Source: DATKHR01 sp035510155
GTDB taxonomy: Bacteria; Acidobacteriota; Vicinamibacteria; Vicinamibacterales; CAVVIG01
NCBI GenBank assembly: GCA_035510155.1
Contig: DATKHR010000369.1
Span: forward strand, 1 to 25,433
Reading direction: 5' to 3'
Length of the DNA: 25,433 nucleotides
Program-made: the position numbers and the translations under genes
Part shown: one piece after another, positions 16,202-23,410 of the stretch
Position numbering within the stretch: position 1 is the stretch's first letter
Layout of the letters: each line of letters begins with the position of its first letter
The notes under the pieces: generated by a model
What the model saw: the letters and a program-made list of their open reading frames with translations, nothing else
Databases searched by the model: none
Told to the model about the DNA's origin: nothing

Positions 16202-17655
16202 GAAGTGGCTTCCGAAGCCGTTTGCCAGAGGAGCATGACTGCATACGCGCGCCACGGGCGCCAGCGTTCCGACCGGCGGTCGAGCTCGCGCGCCGAGAGA
16301 TGGCCGGCGGCGCTCCGGAGGACGAGGTCGCCGCAGGGGAAAGCATCGGGCTCGCCGAGCGCGCGCATCGCGATGTACTCCGCCGTCCACCGGCCGATAC
16401 CCGGAACCGATTGGAGCGAGACGCCGTTCATCCGGGCGCCATTCACCGGCACGCCGGTCCCAGGACCATCGCTCGCCGCCCGGCGCGCAAGGCAGCGAAT
16501 CGTCTCGGCGCGCGTCGGCATCACGCCGGCGGCTTCAAGAGAAGCGTCTGCGAGCTGTGCGGGCTCGGGGAAGAGCCGGCCCAAGGTCCGGCCATCGTCG
16601 ACCGGCGTTCCGAACATCGCCGCCACCCGGCCGGCGATGGTCGTCGCGCCGCGCACCGAAATCTGCTGACCAAGAATGGCTCGGACGGCCAGCTCGAAGC
16701 CGTCCCACGCGCCCGGTGTCCGAATACCTGGATGGCGCGCCCATGCTGAACGGAGCAGAGGATCGGCGCGCAAGTGATCGCCGATGACCTTGGGATCGGC
16801 GCCGAGATCGAACATGCGTCGCACCCGCTCGACGATACAGAGAAGCGCGCGGGGATCCGGAAAGCGGACGTTCAAGCGGAGCCCCGTACCCGATTCCAGC
16901 CGGGACACCTCAATGCTGCCGCGTTTTCCGTCGAGCGCGATCGTTCGCCGATAGCTGGCTCGGTCGACCGATTCCACGCCGGGCGTGGCTCGCGCCCGCA
17001 GAAAGGCGAGCACCGCGTCCCAATCGTAGGGGGGCCGATACGCGAGACGAAAGCTGTAGCCGTCGCGCTCGGGTTCGGCCGGCTGCCGGGCGAGCTTTCT
17101 CAGCTCGGTGGGCGTCCGCGCATAGACGCTTCGCACCTGGCTGTTGAACCGACGGACGCTGCCGAAGCCCGACGCGAACGCGACCTCCCCCATCGACAGC
17201 GACGTTTCATCGATCAGCCGCTTGGCGAAGTGCATGCGGCAGGTCAGCGCAACGTCGAGCGGCGTCGCGCCGAGATGCTCGAGGAACAGCCGGCGCAAGT
17301 GTCGGCCGGTCACGCCCAGCCTGTCGGCCAATCGCTCGACGCCGCCGGGCTCTCCCCCGCGAATCGCGCCCTCGCCAATCAACCGGAGCGCTCGCGATAC
17401 GAGCCCCGACGAGCCCATCCAGGCCGGCGTGCCGGGGGACGCTTCCGGCCGACAGCGAAGGCAGGGGCGGAACCCGGCCGCTTGGGCGGCGGCGGCGGTC
17501 GCAAAGTAGCGGACGTGCTCGTCCCTGGGAGCGCGAGCCGGACAAATCGGCCGGCAGTAGATCCGAGTGGTCGTCACGCCGATGAAGAAGCGGCCGTCGA
17601 ATCGCGCATCGCGCGATCGGCGCGCGCGATCGCAGACCCGCTGATCCAGCTCCAT
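16198..17655 (-). CDS. Ada-type regulator fused to AlkA 3-methyladenine DNA glycosylase
   Basis: A fusion of about 485 aa for repair of alkylated DNA. The N-terminal Ada domain has the zinc/methyl-acceptor cysteines in IYCRPICPAR (C34, C38) and RPCLRCRPE (C65, C68). An AraC-type helix-turn-helix region follows, with ERLADRLGVTGRHLRRLF and GEVAFASGFGSVRRFNSQVR. Then comes an AlkA N-terminal domain (SFRLAYRPPYDWDAVLAFLRARA) and the HhH-GPD glycosylase, with AILGQQISVRGA, the helix-hairpin-helix LQSVPGIGRWTAEYIAMRALG and the catalytic Asp443 in CGDLVLRSA. It lacks the C-terminal O6-methylguanine methyltransferase domain of E. coli Ada. This architecture is known, notably in actinobacteria. I chose the ATG at 17655, which puts the Ada domain at its usual position; the frame is open to 17727. 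It overlaps the NTF2-like gene and is divergent from the decarboxylase gene. Confidence 0.92.
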   Translation of the reverse strand: MELDQRVCDRARRSRDARFDGRFFIGVTTTRIYCRPICPARAPRDEHVRYFATAAAAQAAGFRPCLRCRPEASPGTPAWMGSSGLVSRALRLIGEGAIRGGEPGGVERLADRLGVTGRHLRRLFLEHLGATPLDVALTCRMHFAKRLIDETSLSMGEVAFASGFGSVRRFNSQVRSVYARTPTELRKLARQPAEPERDGYSFRLAYRPPYDWDAVLAFLRARATPGVESVDRASYRRTIALDGKRGSIEVSRLESGTGLRLNVRFPDPRALLCIVERVRRMFDLGADPKVIGDHLRADPLLRSAWARHPGIRTPGAWDGFELAVRAILGQQISVRGATTIAGRVAAMFGTPVDDGRTLGRLFPEPAQLADASLEAAGVMPTRAETIRCLARRAASDGPGTGVPVNGARMNGVSLQSVPGIGRWTAEYIAMRALGEPDAFPCGDLVLRSAAGHLSARELDRRSERWRPWRAYAVMLLWQTASEATS

Positions 17656-17689
17656 CACCGGGAGCTTACCTCGAAGTGGGCGGGCGGAC

Positions 17690-17719
17690 TGGTCACAAAC
17701 GGACCTCATCACGTACGAT
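17690..17719 (+). promoter_or_regulatory. Candidate promoter of the decarboxylase gene
   Basis: TGGTCA (17690-17695) and TACGAT (17714-17719) are 18 bp apart, and the ATG at 17726 follows the -10 after exactly 6 nt. The transcript would be leaderless. The whole divergent space to the ada-alkA start is only 70 bp. Confidence 0.4.
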
Positions 17720-17725
17720 GCCGAC

Positions 17726-19165
17726 ATGACTCCAGAAGAGTTCCGAGCTGCGGGACACCGGCTCGTCGATTGGATTGCCGACTATCGATCGCGCGTGTCG
17801 ACCTTGCCGGTCATGGCACGAACCGAGCCGGGCGACATCCGGCGATTGGTGCCGCAGGAGCCGCCTGACTCGCCGGAACCGTTCGACGCGATCGTTCATG
17901 ACCTGGATCGAATCGTCCTCCCAGGGCTGTCGCATTGGCAGCATGCGAAGTTCTTCGGCTATTTTCCGAGCAACGGATCGCTCGCCAGCGTGCTCGGCGA
18001 CTATGTCAGCACAGGTCTCGGCGTCTTGGGGATCACGTGGCAGTCGAGCCCTGCGCTCACGGAGATCGAGGAGGTCGTAACGGATTGGTTTCGCCAGATG
18101 GTGGGGCTCTCCAACGGCTGGAGCGGCGTCATCCAGGACGCCGCGTCCACGAGCGCGCTCGTCGCCCTGCTCTGCGCGCGGGAGCGGACGACGGACTATG
18201 GACTCGCCCGCGGCGGACTGCAGAGCGAAGACCAACCGCTCGTCGTGTACACCTCGGGGCACAGCCATAGCTCGGTCGACAAGGCGGCGCTGCTCGCCGG
18301 CTTCGGCCGCGCGAACATTTGCCATGTGCCGCACGACTCGGAGTACGGCATGCAGGCGGACGCGCTCGAAGAATCGATCCAGCGCGATCGGCGCGAAGGC
18401 CGCCGCCCATGCGCGGTTGTCGCCACAACCGGCACGACGACGACGACGGCGGTGGATCCCGTGGACGCGATCGCGCAGATTGCAGCGAAGCATCGAGTCT
18501 GGCTGCACGTCGATGCGGCGATGGCCGGGTCCGCGATGATTCTTCCCGAGTGCCGGTGGATGTGGCGCGGCATCGACGGGGCGGATTCCGTCGCCGTCAA
18601 CCCGCACAAATGGCTGGGCGCCGCGTTCGACTGCTCGGTGTACTACGTGCGTGATCCGGAGCATCTGGTCCGCGTGATGTCCACAACCCCCAGCTACTTG
18701 CGGACCGCGGCCGACGCGCGTGTCAAGAACCTGCGTGATTGGGGGCTGCCGCTCGGACGCCGGTTCCGCGCGTTGAAGCTGTGGTTCCTGATTCGGGAGC
18801 AGGGGGTGTCGGGACTCCGGACGCGGCTGCGACGCGACATCGCCAACGCACGGTGGCTCGAGGAACAGATCAGGGCCGCCGACGATTGGCTCGTGCTGGC
18901 GCCCGTGCCGCTGCAGACGGTCTGCGTCCGGCATGAGCCGGTGGGACTCGATAAAGACGACCTGGACGCCCACACCCTCGCGTGGGCGGATCGCCTGAAT
19001 CGCTCGGGTGCGGCGTACGTGACGCCGGCGCTTCTGGATGGCCGCTGGATGGTGCGCGTCTCGATCGGGGCGGAGGCAACCGAGCGCGCCGATGTCGAGG
19101 CGTTGTGGAGCCGGATGCAGGCGGAGGCAAGCGAGCTCGCTACGACGAGAAACGCGACGCGATGA
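17726..19165 (+). CDS. PLP-dependent group II decarboxylase (aromatic-L-amino-acid type)
   Basis: Cytoplasmic PLP enzyme of 479 aa in the group II (AADC/tryptophan/tyrosine) decarboxylase family. It begins with the typical FRAAGHRLVDWIADY helix. It has WQHAKFFGYFPSNGS and the substrate-side QSSPALTEIEEVVTDW, then YTSGHSHSSVDKAALLAG with the PLP-stacking His. The cofactor Asp lies in LHVDAAMAGSA, the PLP lysine is Lys295 in NPHKWLG, and the mobile loop PSYL is followed by LPLGRRFRALKLWF. The reaction would release CO2 from an aromatic amino acid to give an amine such as tryptamine, tyramine or phenethylamine; which one is not set. The last 26 bp overlap the convergent transporter gene. Confidence 0.93.
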   Translation: MTPEEFRAAGHRLVDWIADYRSRVSTLPVMARTEPGDIRRLVPQEPPDSPEPFDAIVHDLDRIVLPGLSHWQHAKFFGYFPSNGSLASVLGDYVSTGLGVLGITWQSSPALTEIEEVVTDWFRQMVGLSNGWSGVIQDAASTSALVALLCARERTTDYGLARGGLQSEDQPLVVYTSGHSHSSVDKAALLAGFGRANICHVPHDSEYGMQADALEESIQRDRREGRRPCAVVATTGTTTTTAVDPVDAIAQIAAKHRVWLHVDAAMAGSAMILPECRWMWRGIDGADSVAVNPHKWLGAAFDCSVYYVRDPEHLVRVMSTTPSYLRTAADARVKNLRDWGLPLGRRFRALKLWFLIREQGVSGLRTRLRRDIANARWLEEQIRAADDWLVLAPVPLQTVCVRHEPVGLDKDDLDAHTLAWADRLNRSGAAYVTPALLDGRWMVRVSIGAEATERADVEALWSRMQAEASELATTRNATR

Positions 19166-20222
19166 GGACCATCGCGAGGGTCACGGTCGCGATGACGCAC
19201 TCACCCGCTACCCCGACGACGAGCGGCCGCCATCCCTGCCTGGCCAGCGCGCGCACGTTGGTCCGGAGGCCCACGCCCGCGAAGGTGAACAGAAACGCCC
19301 AGCGTGACAGATTGGCGAGGTCTGTCGACTGCGCTCGAGTGAAGAAGCCCGCGGTCGCCAATCCCGAGATCAGGAGAAACCCGAGTACGAACTTCGGAAA
19401 CTTCTGCCACAGGAACGCGGCCTTGTTCGCCACGCCCGCCGCTCCGCCCCGACGGACCCAGTAGAGCGCATAGCCGAGCACGACGAAGCCGATCGTGGCG
19501 TTGCGGGCTGTCTTCGCCAGCACGGCGAACTTTCCGGCCGCATCCGAGTAAAGCGCGCCGGCCGCCGTCGCCTCAGCGGTGTTGTCGACCGCGAGGCCGA
19601 CCCAGAGCCCGTACGAGGCATCGCTCATCCCGAGCGCATGGCCGATGACAGGAAACAGGAAGAGGCTGACTGCGCCGAGCGCGAGGATCGCCGCGATGGC
19701 GTATGAGGCGTCCTCATCGTCCGCATCGATCGCGCCCTTCGCGGCGATGATCGCCGACACGCCGCAGATTGACGCGCCGATGGAGAGCAGGCTGGTCAGC
19801 TTCGGCGGCAGCTTGAAGACCCGGCCGAGGGCGGTCATGACGACGATCGAAATCGCGAGCTCGAGCACGACGGCCACCAGGCTCAGACCGCCGAGTCTCA
19901 GCACATCGCCGAGCACGAAACGAACGCCGAGCAGCACGATGCCCGCCTTGAGCCAGAACTCGTAGGTCTCGACGCCCGCCTCGCAAATCGACGGCACGCC
20001 AATCGTATTGGACACGATCAGCCCGAAGACGATCGCCCACAACACATACTCGATGTTGGGGAGCGTCACCTGGTGGGCGCGCCCGTAGGCGGCAATCGAT
20101 TGCTCGGTCAGCTTACCGAGGTAACCGATCAGGAGGAGGAGCACGATACCGGGCAGCAGACGAGCGTATCGCGTGCCGATTCCAAACGCCGGGGGCGAGA
20201 TGACGGTGACATCGCTTGTCAT
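19140..20222 (-). CDS. YeiH-family (UPF0324) putative sulfate exporter
   Basis: Integral-membrane protein of 360 aa from the ATG at 20222, with about ten hydrophobic segments. Family markers are LPNIEYVLWAIVFGLIVSNT, the GIVLLGVRF stretch, LLSIGASICGVSAIIAAKG with its acidic follow-up DADDEDASYA, and VGLAVDNTAEATAAG. UPF0324 proteins are named putative sulfate exporters, but the substrate is not established for most of them. Longer members carry an N-terminal SEDWWAV-type helix. Here that segment lies in the same frame just upstream (20259-20351) behind an amber codon. A GTG at 20246 could add 8 residues. The leader carries an intrinsic terminator at 20367-20405. The gene's 3' end overlaps the decarboxylase gene by 26 bp. 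Confidence 0.88.
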   Translation of the reverse strand: MTSDVTVISPPAFGIGTRYARLLPGIVLLLLIGYLGKLTEQSIAAYGRAHQVTLPNIEYVLWAIVFGLIVSNTIGVPSICEAGVETYEFWLKAGIVLLGVRFVLGDVLRLGGLSLVAVVLELAISIVVMTALGRVFKLPPKLTSLLSIGASICGVSAIIAAKGAIDADDEDASYAIAAILALGAVSLFLFPVIGHALGMSDASYGLWVGLAVDNTAEATAAGALYSDAAGKFAVLAKTARNATIGFVVLGYALYWVRRGGAAGVANKAAFLWQKFPKFVLGFLLISGLATAGFFTRAQSTDLANLSRWAFLFTFAGVGLRTNVRALARQGWRPLVVGVAGECVIATVTLAMVLIASRFSS

Positions 20223-20258
20223 GACCACTCTCGGGGTCCGCGCCACGAGTCGGCGGCG

Positions 20259-20351
20259 CTACCAGGGAACATGGGGCAGGGCGCCGAGCTTGACGAAAAA
20301 GGCGGCGGTGACGGCCAGGACGACCGCCCACCAATCGCGTGAGAGCCGCAT
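20259..20351 (-). CDS. Small membrane ORF: detached N-terminal helix of the YeiH-type protein
   Basis: A 30-residue open frame starts at ATG 20351 with RLSRDWWAVVLAVTAAFFV, one hydrophobic helix, and stops at TAG (20261-20259). The DWWAV motif is what longer YeiH-family proteins show at their N-terminus. The frame is the same as the main transporter gene: reading through the amber codon would join the two after 12 further residues. This may be a nonsense mutation with internal restart, a real two-part protein, or a natural small upstream ORF with a regulatory role. Confidence 0.5.
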   Translation of the reverse strand: MRLSRDWWAVVLAVTAAFFVKLGALPHVPW

Positions 20352-20366
20352 GATGTCTCTCGCCTC

Positions 20367-20405
20367 AAAAAAAATGGCCGCTCGCAACAGGTCTGTGGGC
20401 GGCCA
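20367..20405 (-). terminator. Intrinsic terminator in the transporter leader (possible attenuator)
   Basis: On the minus strand TGGCCGC (20405-20399) and GCGGCCA (20381-20375) form a 7-bp stem with a 17-nt loop, followed directly by eight T (20374-20367). It ends 15 nt before the small ORF at 20351. The next gene upstream is on the other strand, so it does not end a known transcript and looks like an attenuator. A segment upstream (CTCTCACTCG, near 20433-20424) could pair with CGAGAGA just after the T-run, giving a possible alternative fold. Confidence 0.65.
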
Positions 20406-20456
20406 CGAATCTACGGGCGTCGTGTCGAGTGAGAGTCCTACACGGCGCGCGCCCCA

Positions 20457-20470
20457 TGGCCTGCAGGCCA
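20457..20470. repeat. 14-bp perfect palindrome
   Basis: TGGCCTGCAGGCCA is fully self-complementary. It lies in the divergent space between the transporter leader and the dioxygenase gene and could be an operator for either. No matching regulator is known. Confidence 0.3.
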
Positions 20471-20587
20471 ACAACAACAGCGCGCGCTCACATCGAACCT
20501 CACAGCCTCGAATATTACGATCGCGCGCACGGACGCGTCAAACGCAGTCCGGATTCGAGAGTCGTCACAAGATGGTTGACGGGTCCG

Positions 20588-20635
20588 GTCCAATCCGGGC
20601 TTGGACTGCAAACGGGTCCCTTCGGGCACTACGAT
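20588..20635 (+). promoter_or_regulatory. Candidate operator and -10 of the dioxygenase gene
   Basis: GTCCAA (20588-20593) and TTGGAC (20601-20606) form an inverted repeat with a 7-nt spacer. TACGAT at 20630-20635 lies exactly 6 nt before the GTG at 20642. The -35 is unclear: TTGGAC is 23 bp from the -10, which is too far. Confidence 0.3.
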
Positions 20636-20641
20636 CGAGGC

Positions 20642-21457
20642 GTGGCGAACCTTTTGGCCCGGGGGGCAGTGGGCGCCGAGACGATAGCTGAACCGTTGCA
20701 GGCAGCGGTCGTAAAGGACGGGTTCGCGTTCGTGGACGCGGCGAGGATGCGCGAACTGCTCTCCCGGTTCGGGCAGCTGTCAGACTGGGCTGAGTTTGTG
20801 ACGAGTTGGGACGAACTCGCCCTCGACACCTACATGGGGGACGGCGGGCGCTATCGGCGGCGCCGCCACGCGGTGTATGCGGCGGCGCCCGGCGGTCCCA
20901 TCCTCCGCCAGCCCGACCAACCCCACTACCAGAGCCTGGACTACAACCCGTTGAACGGGGGGATCGCCCGCTGGTTCGACCCTATTGACCTCGAGCTCGG
21001 GAGTGGCCCGACGATCGGCGCGATCCTGACGTGCTCCCGAGCGATCTTCGAAGCGTTGACGCCGGCGCGCTTGTGGCACATCGAGGTGCACCAGTTCCGG
21101 ATTGAAGCGCGCGTGGAGGAGCCCGGCCGCCCGACGCCGGAGGGGATCCATCGTGACGGCGTTGACTACGTGCTCGTACTTCTGATCGATCGCTACAACG
21201 TCATCAGTGGCACCACAACCGTGCAGGCACTGGACGGCCGACAGCTCGGCAGCTTCACGCTCAGCGCGCCGCTCGACGCAGCGTTCCTGGACGATACCCG
21301 TGTCGCCCACGGCGTGACGGCGATCGAGCCGTTGGATCCGGGCACACTAGGGCGTCGGGATGTCCTGGTCGTTACGTGGAGACGTCTCGAGCACCCGAAT
21401 CGTCAGACGTCGCCCCCCCGTCCGCGATTCAGCGGAGGCGCGCCCCACGAGCCTTGA
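20642..21457 (+). CDS. 2-oxoglutarate/Fe(II) dioxygenase of the PF10014 (IDO/BsmA) family
   Basis: Predicted Fe(II)/2-oxoglutarate-dependent hydroxylase of 271 aa, related to L-isoleucine dioxygenase and BsmA-type enzymes that hydroxylate free amino acids. The iron triad is visible as HRD in PEGIHRDGVDYVLVLL (H170, D172) and a distal His223 in DDTRVAHGVTAI. RRDVLVVTW follows at the C-terminal end of the core, as in this family. The N-terminal part contains DWAEFVTSWDELALDTYMGDGGRYRRRRHAV, also typical. The frame is open to an ATG at 20429, but that extension is low-complexity and Arg-rich; the GTG at 20642 fits both family length and the -10 element. The amino acid substrate is unknown. The 3' end overlaps the LVIVD gene by 29 bp. 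Confidence 0.85.
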   Translation: MANLLARGAVGAETIAEPLQAAVVKDGFAFVDAARMRELLSRFGQLSDWAEFVTSWDELALDTYMGDGGRYRRRRHAVYAAAPGGPILRQPDQPHYQSLDYNPLNGGIARWFDPIDLELGSGPTIGAILTCSRAIFEALTPARLWHIEVHQFRIEARVEEPGRPTPEGIHRDGVDYVLVLLIDRYNVISGTTTVQALDGRQLGSFTLSAPLDAAFLDDTRVAHGVTAIEPLDPGTLGRRDVLVVTWRRLEHPNRQTSPPRPRFSGGAPHEP

Positions 21458-23354
21458 GCGTCGCGGCAAGTGAGTGGAAACGCGCGGCATCGCGGCCGTT
21501 TGTCGCAGCCGCATCGCTCTCGAGTTTGCCGGCTACGGCGTCGAGCTCGGTCGCGACCGCGGTGGCTCCGGTTCCGCGGAGCGCATCGGCCTTGTCGAGG
21601 GCGCTGTTCACGGCGCGGACGCGCTCGGGCAGGATGCTCTTGCTGCGCGTCAGCTGATCGATGTACGCGCGGGCGACGACAGAGCTGTTCGGCCAGGTCA
21701 TTCGCGACTGCTCCTGCGCGTTGAAGATGTCGAGGTGCACCTGTGACGCCGCATCGATCTCATTCTGCGACAGGTACTCGGTTGGTTTCAGCCTGAACAC
21801 GTCCACGCCTCGCGCGATCTCGGAGCCGAAAATGAACCCGTTGAACCAGTACGTCGACCAGAAGCCACCGGTGATGAGCTGCTTGGCGTCAATGGGGCCG
21901 CGATCGAAGAACGCGATCTCGATGGGGTGGGCCGAATCGGTGAAATCGAACACCGACACGCCGCCCTGATACCACGCTTGCGACATGATGTCGCGCCCCG
22001 GAACGGGAATGAGCGACCCGTTGTGCGCAACGCAGTTCTCCTGCTCGGTCTGCGGCGCCGGCATCTTGTAGTAGCTCGCGAAGCGGAGCTTCTTGCCCGC
22101 AGGGCGGCCAGCGGTGTGACCGGGATCGACATTGCCGGGATCATCAACAATGTCGAAGATGGCGTCGCCGCCCCAATTGAGCGGATCGGTCGCGCGGCAG
22201 CGGGGCCGCAGGCCGCCTCCCCACTCGTCCGTGAACACCACCTTCGTCCCGCCGTTGTTGAACGTCGCCGAGTGCCAGTACGCGAAATTCTTGTCGCTCA
22301 CATCGTCGAGCCGCACCGGATGTACGGGATCGTGAATGTCGAGCAGGATGCCGTTCCCCGAGCAGGCGCCGGCTGCCAACCCGATCTCGGGGAAGACCGT
22401 GATGTCGTGACATTGGTTGGTGACAGAGGTCTTTTGCGTACCGGCGCCATGGTCGCCGCCCGCCCATAATCCCGAGATGGCGCCGGTCTTCGGATCCGCG
22501 AAAATCCGCGGGCGGTTCACGATCGCGGCGGTTTCGGGCTTCGCGAGCGGCACCTTGATCACGTCGATACTGAAGAGCGCGGTATTGGGGTCTTCTTCCG
22601 GTTTGAGCCCCGAGCAGCCGGCCAGCTCTTCTCCCGATCGCACCGAGCTCGTGCCGGATCCGTACACGTAGATGTTGTCCTTATCCTTCGGGTCGTTCAC
22701 CAGCGTATGCGTGTGCGACCCGCGGCAGGTCTGCACGGCCGCGACCTGCCGCGGCTTCGTGATGTCAGTGATGTCAAAAATGCGCACGCCGCGGAAACGC
22801 TCGGCACTGACCTTGCCTTGAATCCCTTCGGTCCCGCAATCGAGCCGGCCGCGGGTCTGCTCGACCGACATGAACAGAAGGTTGCCGTAGACCGACATGT
22901 CCCCCTGGCCGCCGGGGCAGACGATCGAGGCGACGAGCTTCGGCTTCCGGCCGTTTTCCACGTCGAAGGTGTTGAAGCCGTGAAAACTGCCCATGAAGAG
23001 ATGATGTCCGCTGAAAGCCATGTCCGAGTTCGCGAACGCGAGCATGTTGGCGAACTTGGGATCGGGCGGAGCATCCGGGTCGGGCGGTGGCGGCTCAGGA
23101 TCCCGCTCGGGCGGCGTGGGCAGCCCGGCCGGCACCTTGGGATCGAAGAATCCCTGAGGATTGGACAGGCTCGCGACGCGCTCCATGCCTCGCGCCGCCT
23201 CGCCCGCATCGTGGAGGCCGGCCTTGAGCCCTACGCGCGGATCGGGCTTGGCGGGCTCCACCCCAGGGCGGGTGCCGCCCTGGGGACCCCGGGACTGCGC
23301 GTACATTGTTGCCACGACGCCGGACATCACAAAAGCAGCGAGCACCCGTTTCAT
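21429..23354 (-). CDS. Secreted LVIVD-repeat beta-propeller-type protein
   Basis: Exported protein of 641 aa with a signal peptide (KRVLAAFVMSGVVATMYA, cleaved before Gln20). A Pro/Asp-rich linker follows at about 80-100. The repeated units resemble LVIVD repeats: GFNTFDVENGRKPKLVAS, GVRIFDITDITKPRQVAAV, GILLDIHDPVHPVRLDDV, GVSVFDFTDSAHPIEIAFFDRG. These are the short beta-sheet blades of surface or periplasmic propeller proteins. Several Cys and His residues lie between the blades. The last 110 residues are helical and Ala-rich. Function is unknown in the family. AAAGGA lies 9 bases before the ATG. It follows the DUF305 gene by 47 bp, and the two are probably one transcript. Confidence 0.85.
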   Translation of the reverse strand: MKRVLAAFVMSGVVATMYAQSRGPQGGTRPGVEPAKPDPRVGLKAGLHDAGEAARGMERVASLSNPQGFFDPKVPAGLPTPPERDPEPPPPDPDAPPDPKFANMLAFANSDMAFSGHHLFMGSFHGFNTFDVENGRKPKLVASIVCPGGQGDMSVYGNLLFMSVEQTRGRLDCGTEGIQGKVSAERFRGVRIFDITDITKPRQVAAVQTCRGSHTHTLVNDPKDKDNIYVYGSGTSSVRSGEELAGCSGLKPEEDPNTALFSIDVIKVPLAKPETAAIVNRPRIFADPKTGAISGLWAGGDHGAGTQKTSVTNQCHDITVFPEIGLAAGACSGNGILLDIHDPVHPVRLDDVSDKNFAYWHSATFNNGGTKVVFTDEWGGGLRPRCRATDPLNWGGDAIFDIVDDPGNVDPGHTAGRPAGKKLRFASYYKMPAPQTEQENCVAHNGSLIPVPGRDIMSQAWYQGGVSVFDFTDSAHPIEIAFFDRGPIDAKQLITGGFWSTYWFNGFIFGSEIARGVDVFRLKPTEYLSQNEIDAASQVHLDIFNAQEQSRMTWPNSSVVARAYIDQLTRSKSILPERVRAVNSALDKADALRGTGATAVATELDAVAGKLESDAAATNGRDAARFHSLAATLKARGARLR

Positions 23355-23371
23355 AGCTGACGTTCCTTTGG

Positions 23372-23410
23372 CATCATTCCTCGATCATCATTCCTCGGAC
23401 ATCATTCCTT
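23372..23410. repeat. Threefold 14-bp repeat between the DUF305 and LVIVD genes
   Basis: CATCATTCCTC occurs at 23372, 23386 and 23400 (the last copy ends in TT). On the gene strand each copy reads GAGGAATGATG or AAGGAATGATG, a ribosome-site-like block followed by ATG. The copy nearest DUF305 contains its stop codon. It looks like a local slippage duplication of the stop region. Confidence 0.7.
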
